DNA of 64,000 bases from NCBI GenBank assembly GCA_910577675.1, contig CAJTOR010000004.1, positions 1-64,000 on the forward strand, read 5' to 3'. The notes under the pieces were generated by a model that had not been told where the DNA came from, searched no databases, and saw only the letters and a program-made list of their open reading frames with translations. This stretch comes from an uncultured Lachnospiraceae bacterium (lineage in GTDB: Bacteria > Bacillota > Clostridia > Lachnospirales > Lachnospiraceae). The position numbers and the translations under genes were made by a program. This document shows, in pieces, positions 48,729-56,950 of this stretch (position 1 is its first letter; each line of letters starts with the position of its first letter).

Positions 48729-49643
48729 TCTTTCCCCCGCACCAGAAACAGTTTCCGCCTCCATAATCCTGATATGGTATGCCTTATTCGCCGCCGCACA
48801 AAACGGCCAGACAATATCATAATAATTATTAAACAGGATACTGCCGCAGGAGGCAAGCCGCCGTATATCTTCGGCGGCTTGCCAGGCACCTGAAACATAG
48901 GAATCCGGCACGGCATACCATATGCCATCCTCCAATACTGCCCTGCATATTTCATAGCCGAGAAAAGCTTTTTTCCTGGTAGCAGAAAGAATATACTGAT
49001 TCAGGCGCACCGCCATAAGGGCGCTCTCCCTCTCAATCCGCCGAAACAGCCTCTCCCTCTCCTGCTGCCTGAAACCATCCCCCGCCACATCAAGCAGCCA
49101 TGCTGGAGCATTTCCAAGCTGGCTGTGCACCCCCAGCGCAGCAGTATAATCAAATTGTTTTTGTAAAAGTGCCGGTTTATATTCCCTGGTTTTGTCATAG
49201 ATCCGCGCCAAAACCTCCTCCGCCCCATAAAACGCGCCATATGGATTTTCTGTATCCTTGCTCTGCAAAAGCGCGTCCGCAAACGCGGTTAAGTCCTCCG
49301 CGCAGATCCCGGTAAAATTTACGGGAAGCATATTTAAACGCGACGGCATTTCCCCGTCTTCTTTCTGGAAGGATATCCCATATTTTTCCAATCCTTCCCT
49401 CATCGCCCGCTCATCCATATCAAGGAGTGTCACCTGTGAAAAATGATCCAAAAGCCGACCCAAATCCAGGTCATTGCACTGCCCCGCTCCAAAAATTGCA
49501 AGCGAAGCCATGGGAGCACTGTTTTCTATCAGATAATCTGTTACCTGACGGCGGTAGCTGCTCCACTCCTCCCAGGCATTCGGCAAAACTTTACTTGCAA
49601 GAAAAGCATCATAAAGTTTTGCCCCACGTCCCTCAAATCCCAA
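48711..49643 (-). CDS. Uncharacterised protein with methyltransferase-like N-terminal motif
   Basis: A 310-residue soluble protein. ASLAIFGAGQCNDLDLGRLLDHFSQVTLLDMDERAM (about residues 46-80) has the glycine-rich loop and acidic strand end expected for Rossmann-type SAM binding. No known catalytic motif follows, and the C-terminal half is helical. It overlaps the tatD-like gene by 11 bp, so translation is coupled and the two proteins may act together. It also overlaps the SpoVB-like gene end on the other strand by 18 bp. I do not recognise a named family. Confidence 0.75.
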   Translation of the reverse strand: MGFEGRGAKLYDAFLASKVLPNAWEEWSSYRRQVTDYLIENSAPMASLAIFGAGQCNDLDLGRLLDHFSQVTLLDMDERAMREGLEKYGISFQKEDGEMPSRLNMLPVNFTGICAEDLTAFADALLQSKDTENPYGAFYGAEEVLARIYDKTREYKPALLQKQFDYTAALGVHSQLGNAPAWLLDVAGDGFRQQERERLFRRIERESALMAVRLNQYILSATRKKAFLGYEICRAVLEDGIWYAVPDSYVSGAWQAAEDIRRLASCGSILFNNYYDIVWPFCAAANKAYHIRIMEAETVSGAGERLFCPG

Positions 49644-50409
49644 AAATCCGCTCCGTATTTTTCCTTGCCGCCAATATTAACTCCTCCTCCTCCACTTTCA
49701 TATATTTTGCAAGTTCCCGCGCTACATGGACTATATTTCCCGGTACATTCGTGCGCCCAAGCCCTGCCACATTGCGCGGCACCAGGTACGGCGCATCCGT
49801 TTCAAGCAATATCCGATCGAGCGGGATGGCGCGCACCGCTTCGCGCAAAGCCCCGGCACGCCTCTCATCGCAGATCCATCCCGTAATCCCGATTGAAAAT
49901 CCCATGGAAAGATAAACCTCCACCGCCGCCCGGTTCCCAGTAAAACAATGTACCACCGAGCGCCCACAGATCTCCCCGTGTTTTTTAAACCGCGCCACAA
50001 AATCCTCCTGCGCCGAGCGCTCATGCAAAAACAGCGGCTTGTTGAGCTTTTTTGCAAGAACAATATGTTTTTCAAGACACCGTATCTGGTTTTCTTTTGT
50101 GGAAAACATACGGTCGTAATCAAGACCGCACTCACCGATGGCAACAATTTTTTCATTCCCCGCCGCAAGCTCTTCCATCCGCAGGAAATCCTCCTGCTTT
50201 GCCGAATCCGCATTGTGCGGATGTATCCCCACCGTCCCGTAAGCATGATGTGTCCGGGTAAAAGTATCGATCTTCTCGTTTTCCCTCCGGTCAGTACCTG
50301 TTAAAATACAGACTACATTGGATTTTTCCGCATCCTCTATTATCTTTTCGGGATCAGGAAACTGCTTGCAAAACAGATTCAACCCGATATCATAATACTT
50401 GATTTCCAT
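49633..50409 (-). CDS. tatD: TatD family metal-dependent hydrolase
   Basis: A 258-residue TIM-barrel hydrolase, likely a DNase. Metal ligands lie in GTVGIHPHNAD, AIGECGLDYDR, FLHERSAQED, VVHCFTGN and LLETDAPYL, all TatD signatures. The usual first motif HxH near the N-terminus is weak (DIGLNLFCKQF in place of DTHCHL), so one metal site may differ. TatD proteins act in DNA repair and degradation. It follows metA by about 40 bp. Confidence 0.88.
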   Translation of the reverse strand: MEIKYYDIGLNLFCKQFPDPEKIIEDAEKSNVVCILTGTDRRENEKIDTFTRTHHAYGTVGIHPHNADSAKQEDFLRMEELAAGNEKIVAIGECGLDYDRMFSTKENQIRCLEKHIVLAKKLNKPLFLHERSAQEDFVARFKKHGEICGRSVVHCFTGNRAAVEVYLSMGFSIGITGWICDERRAGALREAVRAIPLDRILLETDAPYLVPRNVAGLGRTNVPGNIVHVARELAKYMKVEEEELILAARKNTERIFGI

Positions 50410-50447
50410 TATTTTACTCCTTTTTCACCCATATACAAAAAACAAAT

Positions 50448-51356
50448 CTACTTCCACTCATAAGGTGTATTCTGATAGACGAGATAATTAATCCAGTTTG
50501 TATAGAGCGCATTTGCATGTGCGCGCCACATCAAAAGCGGGCGGCTTTTTGGGTCATCGCCCTCATAATAATTCTGCGGCACCGCAATCTCCATCCCCTT
50601 TCCCGTATCCCTCCTATATTCCTTGTCAAGCGTCATGCGGTCATACTCCGGGTGTCCCATCACGTAAACCTGCCTGCCATCATGCGTCATGCACAAAAAC
50701 ACGCCTGCCTCCTCGGATTCGGCAAGGATAAGCAGCTTTTCGCACGCCGCGATATCCTCCTTGGCCACCTCGGTATAGCGCGAGTGCGGCGCATAAAAGA
50801 TATCGTCAAAGCCCCGCACCAACGGCTCCCGGCGCATTAACACATGATGCTTATAAATGCCTGAAAGCTTCCTGTCAAGCTTTTTGTTCTTCATCCCATA
50901 GTGATAGTAAAGCCCCGCCTGCGCCCCCCAGCAGACATGGAGCGTGGAAGTTACATTTTCCAAGCTCCACGCCATAATCTGCTTTAGTTCATCCCAGTAT
51001 GTGACCTCCTCAAATTCCATCATCTCCACCGGAGCCCCGGTAATAACCAGCCCGTCGAATTTGCAATTCTTTACATCCGCAAAAGTCTGGTAAAACTTAT
51101 CGAGATGGCTTGTTGCCGTATTGTGCCCCACATAGCTTGAAGTAGTGAGAAATGTTACATCCAGTTGCAGCGGCGTGTTGGACATGCTGCGCAGAAGCTG
51201 CACCTCCGTATCCTCTTTTAACGGCATCAGATTTAAAATCGCAATTTGCAGCGGACGGATATCCTGATGCATCGCCCGCGTTTCATCCATCATAAATATA
51301 TTTTCTTCTTCCAGTATTTTTTTTGCAGGAAGATCGCTTTGCACCTTTATTGGCAT
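50448..51356 (-). CDS. metA: Homoserine O-acyltransferase, predicted acetyl-CoA specific
   Basis: A 302-residue MetA-family enzyme activating homoserine for methionine synthesis. Catalytic Cys is residue 142 (HVCWGAQAGLYYHYG), with the His/Glu partners in the HSRYTEV and GHPEYDRMTLDKEY regions. Residue 111 is Glu (ITGAPVEMMEFEE). In this family Glu at 111 goes with acetyl-CoA and Gly with succinyl-CoA, so it should be an acetyltransferase despite the usual succinyltransferase name. It lies 22 bp after ligA. No SAM riboswitch or T-box precedes it. Confidence 0.93.
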   Translation of the reverse strand: MPIKVQSDLPAKKILEEENIFMMDETRAMHQDIRPLQIAILNLMPLKEDTEVQLLRSMSNTPLQLDVTFLTTSSYVGHNTATSHLDKFYQTFADVKNCKFDGLVITGAPVEMMEFEEVTYWDELKQIMAWSLENVTSTLHVCWGAQAGLYYHYGMKNKKLDRKLSGIYKHHVLMRREPLVRGFDDIFYAPHSRYTEVAKEDIAACEKLLILAESEEAGVFLCMTHDGRQVYVMGHPEYDRMTLDKEYRRDTGKGMEIAVPQNYYEGDDPKSRPLLMWRAHANALYTNWINYLVYQNTPYEWK

Positions 51357-51378
51357 GGTTACCCTCCTTTCCCCTCAA

Positions 51379-53352
51379 TCAGCCCTGACTGCTTTCGTCA
51401 AGCATTTTAAGGAATTCCTCCTCCGTAAGAATAGGTACGCCAAGTTCCTTCGCCTTCTTGTTCTTTGAGGAATTAGACAAGCTGTCATTGTTAATCAGGT
51501 AACTTGTCTTTGCTGTTACCGAACCCGTTACCTTACCGCCCTCGCGCTCTATCACTTCCTTCAGCTCGTTTCTGTTAGAGAAATGTAAAACCGAACCCGT
51601 GATAACAAAGACCTTGCCCGCAAATTTCTCACCCACGCCCTCCTCCGCGGTAAAATGTACCTCCTTTAAGAGATCATCCACTATCCGCCCGTTTTCCGGC
51701 TTCTCAAAAAATGCCGCCATGGAATCCGCAATCACTTCCCCGATGCCCTCAATCTCCACCAGTTCCTCCCTGGTCGCGCGCCGGACTGCCTCGATGTCAT
51801 TATCAAATTGTTTACAGATCAGCTTTGCGTTCGCAAGCCCGATATTTAAAATCCCAAGACTGTACACAAATTTTGCCACACTGACCTCGCGCGCCTTCTC
51901 AACGGAGGCGGTCAGTTTCTTAAATGATTTCTCCCCAAAGCCCTCCATCTGTGTAATCTTTTCGCGGAAACGGTCAAGATGGAAAAGATCCGCAGGCTCC
52001 GTCAGAATACGTTCGTCAATAAATTTTTCAAGGGTTGCCTCCGAGAGCCCCTCGATATTCATTGCATCCCGGCTTACAAAATGAGTGAACTGCTTAATCT
52101 TTTTTGCTGGGCATTCCTCGTTAATACAGTAGAGTGTTTTTGTTTCATTCTCCTCCCGTATATGGGTTTTCTGCCCGCAGACCGGACAGGTTTCTGGAAT
52201 CACTATATTGCCGCTGCGAGTTAAATTCTCTGCAATCTGCGGGATAATCATATTTGCCTTATAGACCGTGACCGTATCCCCTACTCCAAGCGCCAGCCCC
52301 TCCATAATGCTGATATTGTGCAGGCTCGCTCGGGAAACACTTGTCCCCTCGAGCTCCACCGGCTCAAAAATCGCCACCGGATTAATTAAACCCGTCCTCG
52401 ATGGGCTCCACTCTATCTCAAGCAGCTTTGTTTCGCGCAGCTCATCCCGCCATTTAAACGCGATTGAATGGCGCGGGAATTTAGAGGTTCTCCCGAGGGA
52501 GATTCCATAGGCAATATCATTGTAGGTAAGTACAAGACCATCCGAAGGAAAATCATTCGACTCCACTTTGCCGGCAAATGTAACAACTGCATCCTTTACC
52601 GTTTCCGATGTGACAAGGCATTCCTCCACCGTTTCAAAGCCCTGCCCCCTCAGCCACTCCATCTGCTCCATCCTTGTCAAAAAATCAACCCCCGCCTCCC
52701 CTTCCTGCGCACTTACCAGAGTGAAGGCAAAGAAATGGACATTGCGCTTTGCCGTAATTTCATTGTTTAGCTGGCGCACCGAACCGGAACAGAGATTGCG
52801 CGGATTTTTGTATCGCGCTTCCACATCCTCAATCCCCGCATTGATCTTCTCAAAATCCGAGTATTTGATTACCGCCTCCCCGCGCAGGATCAGATCGCCC
52901 GCAAACGGGATGGAAAGCGGGATATTCTTAAACACCCTCGCATTGTTTGTAATAATCTCCCCGACCTCGCCGTTGCCCCTTGTCGCCGCCTGGAAAAGTT
53001 TTCCATCCCGATAAGTCAAAACGATGGTCAGACCGTCAAGCTTCCACGAAAGCACGCCCTCCTTATCCTTCAGCCATTCTGAAAGCGCTTCCGGCTCCTT
53101 TGTTTTATCGAGCGAAAGCATCGGACTGTCATGCCGCACCTTCGGCAATTCGGAGAGCACCTCGTAACCTGCGCGCGCGGTTGGGCTGTTTGCCATAACA
53201 ATACCTGTTTCCTCCTCAAGTATCTTTAGTTCATCGTAGAGCCTGTCATATTCCAGATTGCTCATTATCTCGCGGTCTTCCTGCTCGTAGGCATATGCCG
53301 CGCGGTTTAACAGTTCAGTCAGTTCGCTGATTCGTTTCTTTTTTTCTTCCAT
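51379..53352 (-). CDS. ligA: NAD-dependent DNA ligase
   Basis: A 657-residue ligase that seals nicks in replication and repair. Domains run from an N-terminal Ia domain (LEYDRLYDELKILE) to the nucleotidyl transferase with adenylated Lys104 in WKLDG. An OB fold (KANMIIPQIAENL), a four-Cys zinc finger (CPVCGQ ... CINEECPAKK), helix-hairpin-helix repeats and a C-terminal BRCT domain (about 585-657) follow. It is 34 bp inside the upstream pseudouridine synthase gene. NAD ligases of this shorter Clostridia type are sometimes second copies; no other ligA is visible here. Confidence 0.95.
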   Translation of the reverse strand: MEEKKKRISELTELLNRAAYAYEQEDREIMSNLEYDRLYDELKILEEETGIVMANSPTARAGYEVLSELPKVRHDSPMLSLDKTKEPEALSEWLKDKEGVLSWKLDGLTIVLTYRDGKLFQAATRGNGEVGEIITNNARVFKNIPLSIPFAGDLILRGEAVIKYSDFEKINAGIEDVEARYKNPRNLCSGSVRQLNNEITAKRNVHFFAFTLVSAQEGEAGVDFLTRMEQMEWLRGQGFETVEECLVTSETVKDAVVTFAGKVESNDFPSDGLVLTYNDIAYGISLGRTSKFPRHSIAFKWRDELRETKLLEIEWSPSRTGLINPVAIFEPVELEGTSVSRASLHNISIMEGLALGVGDTVTVYKANMIIPQIAENLTRSGNIVIPETCPVCGQKTHIREENETKTLYCINEECPAKKIKQFTHFVSRDAMNIEGLSEATLEKFIDERILTEPADLFHLDRFREKITQMEGFGEKSFKKLTASVEKAREVSVAKFVYSLGILNIGLANAKLICKQFDNDIEAVRRATREELVEIEGIGEVIADSMAAFFEKPENGRIVDDLLKEVHFTAEEGVGEKFAGKVFVITGSVLHFSNRNELKEVIEREGGKVTGSVTAKTSYLINNDSLSNSSKNKKAKELGVPILTEEEFLKMLDESSQG

Positions 53353-54383
53353 ACTGCACCATCCTTATTATTTGTGCCGGATTTTTCCCTATTCCCCGGT
53401 CTGAAATCCCTTTTATAGTATCTTTCTTTTAAATTTTCCCTCCCCGTTTTACTTCCTGCGTTCTGGTATCCGTTCCTGCCACCTTCCCGCCTGCTGCCAA
53501 ACCGGGTTTCCTCATCTTTTTTCCTATCCCATCCCCCGCTCTTTTCCCTGTACTTTCCCTCCCTTTTCTTTACAATTGCAATCCCCTCCGATGGCATATT
53601 CCTCTCCCCCATGCCCTCTTCTGCCGCGGACGCGTTTGTCGATTCCCCAATCAGCCGGTTTAACTCCGAAAGTTCATTCTCTGTCAGATTGCGGTAAGTT
53701 CCCGGCTTTAGCCTGCCCAAACTTATATTCATTACACGCACCCGGTTCAACAGGCATACACGGTAGCCAAAATACTCGCACATCCTGCGGATCTGACGGT
53801 TTAACCCCTGTGTCAGGATTATCTTAAAAGTCTTATTATCAAGCTGTTCTATGCGGCAGGGTTTTGTCACCGTGTCAAGAATTGGCACACCGCCCGCCAT
53901 CCCCCTTAAAAATTCCTCGGTAATCGGCTTGTTTACACTTACGATATATTCCTTCTCATGTTCGTTCCCAGCCCGCAGTATTTTGTTGACAATCTCCCCG
54001 TTGTTGGTAAGCAAGATCAGCCCTTCCGAATCCTTGTCAAGACGGCCTATCGGGAAAATGCGGGTACCGTAATTTATAAAGTCTACAATATTGTCAGGCT
54101 CCCTGCGATCCGAAGTGCACACCACACCCTGCGGCTTGTTGAACACAATCAGAACCATCCGCTCTTCCTTCACCGCTTCCTTTCCCTCGACTGTAACTTT
54201 CTGACCGGGCAGTACCCTGCTGCCCATCCTTGCCGGTTCACCATCAATCAGTACCCTGCCCGCAGCAACCAGTGCATCCGCCTCCCTGCGCGAACACATT
54301 CCCGTATCACTCAAAAATTTATTGATACGGACTTCTTCGGTTCCGTCTGCATGGTTAAAATAATTTTTAGTAAGTTTTGTCAT
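53319..54383 (-). CDS. rluF: S4-domain pseudouridine synthase (RluF/RluB-like) with basic tail
   Basis: A 354-residue protein. The S4 RNA-binding domain (RINKFLSDTGMCSRREADALVAAGRVLIDG, about 19-48) is followed by the RsuA/RluB/E/F catalytic domain with catalytic Asp in IFPIGRLDKDSEGLILLTNNG and TQGLNRQIRRMCEYFGYRV. RluF modifies U2604 of 23S rRNA; exact target is inferred from the family. The last 90 residues are very basic and low-complexity (RKKDEETRFGSRREGGRNG), probably a rRNA-binding tail. The start has GGAG 5-6 nt upstream. It is the first gene after the structured leader at 54434-54577. Confidence 0.88.
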   Translation of the reverse strand: MTKLTKNYFNHADGTEEVRINKFLSDTGMCSRREADALVAAGRVLIDGEPARMGSRVLPGQKVTVEGKEAVKEERMVLIVFNKPQGVVCTSDRREPDNIVDFINYGTRIFPIGRLDKDSEGLILLTNNGEIVNKILRAGNEHEKEYIVSVNKPITEEFLRGMAGGVPILDTVTKPCRIEQLDNKTFKIILTQGLNRQIRRMCEYFGYRVCLLNRVRVMNISLGRLKPGTYRNLTENELSELNRLIGESTNASAAEEGMGERNMPSEGIAIVKKREGKYREKSGGWDRKKDEETRFGSRREGGRNGYQNAGSKTGRENLKERYYKRDFRPGNREKSGTNNKDGAVWKKKRNESAN

Positions 54384-54433
54384 TTTTCTCCATCCTTTTC
54401 GTAAAATAATTTAATCCGCACTCACACCTCCGG

Positions 54434-54463
54434 TCATGCTGCGACCTCTTTCGGAGCAGCCAT
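54434..54463 (-). other. Possible 9-codon leader frame within a GC-rich hairpin
   Basis: On the minus strand ATG (54463) opens MAAPKEVAA and a TGA stop (54436-54434). AGGAGG lies only 2 nt before the ATG, too close for good initiation. The same bases form a GCTGC/GCAGC stem with a CGAAAG loop. Possible leader peptide or simply part of a structured RNA. Confidence 0.25.
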
Positions 54464-54473
54464 TGCCTCCTAC

Positions 54474-54577
54474 TGGCAGATTTGAAAATGAACTGTTTTG
54501 AGTTTTATTTTCAAATCTGGCAACAAAACGAGTTCACATCAAAAAAACCTTAGGCAAACCTTTCGGCTCGTTTTGTT
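54474..54577 (-). ncRNA. Two adjacent long hairpins in the rluF-ligA-metA leader
   Basis: Hairpin A pairs AACAAAACGAG (54522-54532) with CTCGTTTTGTT (54567-54577), with CCGAAAGG inside its loop. Hairpin B pairs CAGATTTGAAAAT (54477-54489) with ATTTTCAAATCTG (54507-54519) and continues to 54474/54522 past one mismatch. Both are read right after the promoter at 54590-54618, and the leader runs about 200 nt to the start codon. This suggests a structured leader or a dispersed repeat inserted there; no known riboswitch class fits. Confidence 0.6.
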
Positions 54578-54589
54578 TTCACACCTTAC

Positions 54590-54618
54590 AGGATATCACT
54601 TTCAGCCAATATTTTCAA
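54590..54618 (-). promoter_or_regulatory. Promoter of the rluF-ligA-metA region
   Basis: Minus strand TTGAAA (54618-54613), 17-bp spacer, TATCCT (54595-54590); transcription would start near 54583, just before hairpin A. Confidence 0.65.
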
Positions 54619-54644
54619 TTAGAAAAAAAAATCCGGATTCCCCC

Positions 54645-54673
54645 TTGAAGCTTGAAACATATTGTGATATGCT
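54645..54673 (+). promoter_or_regulatory. Promoter of the YhhN-like gene
   Basis: TTGAAG (54645-54650), 17-bp spacer, TATGCT (54668-54673), about 55 bp before the ATG at 54730. Divergent from the rluF promoter, with the -35 elements about 26 bp apart. Confidence 0.6.
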
Positions 54674-54729
54674 TAGAACGACAAAATCAGATTTATTGTT
54701 AAGCACATTATGCATAGAGAGGACTACAA

Positions 54730-55521
54730 ATGGCACATTTTGATGAAGATGATAACCGCATAGCGAAAATACTGTTCTTTTTTTCCGCTATACTTACAAT
54801 AAGTTTCACAATTTTGGATATTTTTGGAAAATTTTCGCATATATCCAACAGTCTAAAATTATCCGGCACAATACTCTGTTTCCTGTACACAGTCCTGCTT
54901 CTTTTCCTCTATCATGCAGACCTTGACCGGGTAAGCCTGTTGCTGTCCATGCTCTTTGCGGCGGCAGCGGATGTTTTTCTGCTGTTTACCGGGCAATATC
55001 TGGTCGGGATGATACTTTTCTGTTTTGTGCAGGAATTCCACAGCATCAGGCTCCTTAATGTACATCGCTCCATCGTGCGCATGAACGGCCGTATTTCCTC
55101 CTCCTACCGGAGCTACAAAGTATGGAAAGCCCTGTTATTCCAGAATCTGTTCCAACTGCTTTTAGCTGCCATACTGCCCGCCGCGGCGATAATCTGGGAG
55201 ATCGACAATGTATGGCTTGGCACCGCCGCTATTTTTTATATCACCGGTTTTTTAATCAATCTCTTCCGCGTGTTTGCAATCAGCGGGGATGTCCGCCTTC
55301 TGGATGATATGAAACCCCTGCGCCACTATGCATTTGGTATGCTTTCGTACTTCCTCTGCGATCTTTTGCTGGCTTTAGTCCGCCTTCCGGAATACATTCC
55401 GTTCCTTCATGCGCTCTCGGACTATACAAAGTATGCCATGCCTTTTATCTGGCCATTTTACCTATTCGGCCTGGTACTTATTGCAATCAGCGGTGCAAGG
55501 CACCAAAACTTTTATTCCTAA
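54730..55521 (+). CDS. Polytopic membrane protein, YhhN/lysoplasmalogenase-like
   Basis: A 263-residue protein with about eight hydrophobic helices. LSMLFAAAADVFLLFTGQYLVGMILFCFVQEFHSIRL resembles the central YhhN (TMEM86-type) signature, where acidic residues between helices serve catalysis, and MLSYFLCDLLLALVRLP resembles its second half. YhhN proteins hydrolyse lysoplasmalogens in some organisms; plasmalogens are common in anaerobic clostridia, which would fit. The similarity is moderate and the call tentative. GAGAGG lies 7 nt before the ATG. A terminator follows. Confidence 0.6.
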   Translation: MAHFDEDDNRIAKILFFFSAILTISFTILDIFGKFSHISNSLKLSGTILCFLYTVLLLFLYHADLDRVSLLLSMLFAAAADVFLLFTGQYLVGMILFCFVQEFHSIRLLNVHRSIVRMNGRISSSYRSYKVWKALLFQNLFQLLLAAILPAAAIIWEIDNVWLGTAAIFYITGFLINLFRVFAISGDVRLLDDMKPLRHYAFGMLSYFLCDLLLALVRLPEYIPFLHALSDYTKYAMPFIWPFYLFGLVLIAISGARHQNFYS

Positions 55522-55564
55522 GTCGGGGATGCTGCCCTGTAAGCCATCAAAATAAAGAAAAAAT

Positions 55565-55617
55565 GCTGTTGCAAATGGTATTTCAAACTTCCCAATATTG
55601 CAACAGCTTCTTTTTTC
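55565..55617. terminator. Bidirectional terminator between YhhN-like and DUF3788 genes
   Basis: GCTGTTGCAA (55565-55574) and TTGCAACAGC (55598-55607) are perfectly complementary. TTCTTTTTT follows on the plus strand and ATTTTTT on the minus strand. Confidence 0.85.
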
Positions 55618-55624
55618 ATAAAAA

Positions 55625-56038
55625 CTATTTTCTATTAGGTTTCCTCTTAATTCCCAAAAGTCTGATAAAGTCATTAAACAAAGAAGTATCCGTCGGCTCA
55701 AACATCATCCATTTCCCGTCATGATAGTTTTTAGTTTCATCATAAATTCTCTGTACTTCCTCCCCGTAATTTTCCCTGTCTTTCTCAAATTTTAAGCGCT
55801 CGTCTTTTCCCAAGATAACCATAAATCCCACACAATTTTCTCTTGCATATAATGCACATAGCGTTTTGCCACCCCGGCGGTATTTATATTCATATTTCCA
55901 CGCTTTACCACCTTTATCCCACAAACATTCCATATCATAATTTTTATCTATTAAAGCGCACAGCTCACTCCACACCCCATATAAAGATTTTCCAATTAAA
56001 GCTGTTATTTGTTCTGCGTCAGGTCTTATATCAAGCAT
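55625..56038 (-). CDS. DUF3788 family protein
   Basis: 137 residues from MLDIRPDAEQITALIGK. The ATG at 56038 has GGGGAGG 6 nt upstream; an ATG at 56080 with AAGG is an alternative. The family pattern is clear: WKYEYKYRRGGKTLCALYARENCVGFMVILGKDERLKFE (about residues 48-86) and a C-terminal DGKWMMFEP. DUF3788 proteins are small, soluble, widespread in Firmicutes and Bacteroidetes, with a fold related to DNA-alkylation or YdhG-type proteins by some accounts; the function is unknown. It stands alone. Confidence 0.8.
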   Translation of the reverse strand: MLDIRPDAEQITALIGKSLYGVWSELCALIDKNYDMECLWDKGGKAWKYEYKYRRGGKTLCALYARENCVGFMVILGKDERLKFEKDRENYGEEVQRIYDETKNYHDGKWMMFEPTDTSLFNDFIRLLGIKRKPNRK

Positions 56039-56164
56039 GATAGCCTCCCCAATAATTCCGGTTATAGTTTGATGATTCATTCATTACCTTAATGTAAAAA
56101 ATATGCTCCCCACGCTGATTTAGAAAATATCATCCGCATTCATCCAGAGGAACAAAATTTTATT

Positions 56165-56434
56165 CTATTTCATTTTATAATACTTGTACCATTTTCTATA
56201 CAGCTCTGCATCCGTATACCCCCTGTAACCGAGCCCAGATATCCAATTTCTTTTATAAGAAGAAAAAGATTCTAAACACTTATAGTCAAAAATAATCCAG
56301 GGGCAAAACAACTTTTTATACGCCATTCCCGATGGAACTATCAAATAATTTCTCCGCATATATCTATTGGCATGTTTTTTCATTCCTCTGTTGTAACCTT
56401 TATAACATGGAATTTTCTTGTAACTTCTACTCAT
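56165..56434 (-). CDS. Small basic protein of unknown function
   Basis: 89 residues, starting MSRSYKKIPCYKGYNRGMKK and rich in Lys, Arg, Tyr and Trp. Short proteins beginning MSRSYKK are scattered among bacteria without a known role; the basic, aromatic composition suggests nucleic-acid binding (inference). GAGGAGG lies 8 nt before the ATG, supporting translation. A 16-bp imperfect inverted repeat (56476-56519) lies in its leader. Confidence 0.6.
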   Translation of the reverse strand: MSRSYKKIPCYKGYNRGMKKHANRYMRRNYLIVPSGMAYKKLFCPWIIFDYKCLESFSSYKRNWISGLGYRGYTDAELYRKWYKYYKMK

Positions 56435-56950
56435 TACATTTTCCTCCTCAAGGGAAATTTTATATTTTTATGCTGCTATCGATTATGTCAGATGGAGCTT
56501 GACCTGACACAATTGATAGGTTTAAAATCAGATTTATACATCCCGCTGTTAATCCAATTATAATATAATCCACCTTCAAAGAAAAGTCTTTTTTAATTTA
56601 TTACCACTCTACAAATATCCTGTAACCAAATTAATAATTTTAAACCACAAGAAAAGTTTTTCACACAGTAAACAAACAAAGTTCCCTCCCACAATACCTG
56701 TGCAAATACCATCCCATCTCTTTCTTAACCCATATCACAACTTGCCCCAACTGGACTATGATGCGATTCTTCTCCCGTCTGTGCAATTTTCACAAGATTC
56801 CTTTCGATTTTTCTCCATCCTTCTGTCAATCCCCCCTTGCCCTTCCTGTTCTTTTGTGCTACACTAAAAGCACAGGAAATCTTCCTGTTTCTGGAAATAT
56901 CAGAAAATTGAGTCTGGCAGGTACCCAAAATTTTAATTCAAGGAGGCTGA
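56435..56950. other. 516-bp AT-rich intergenic region
   Basis: It holds an imperfect inverted repeat, CTATCGATTATGTCAG (56476-56491) with CTGACACAATTGATAG (56504-56519). The promoter of the DUF5688 gene (56837-56865) and a small hairpin after it (ACAGGAA 56872-56878 with TTCCTGT 56882-56888) are also present. Nothing else was recognised, and no open frame with a ribosome site was found. Confidence 0.5.
56837..56865 (+). promoter_or_regulatory. Promoter of the DUF5688 gene
   Basis: TTGCCC (56837-56842), 17-bp spacer, TACACT (56860-56865), about 85 bp before the start codon. Confidence 0.5.

Noticed and set aside
51357..51378. SAM riboswitch or T-box before metA
   Set aside because: Only 22 bp separate metA from ligA, with no aptamer-like structure.
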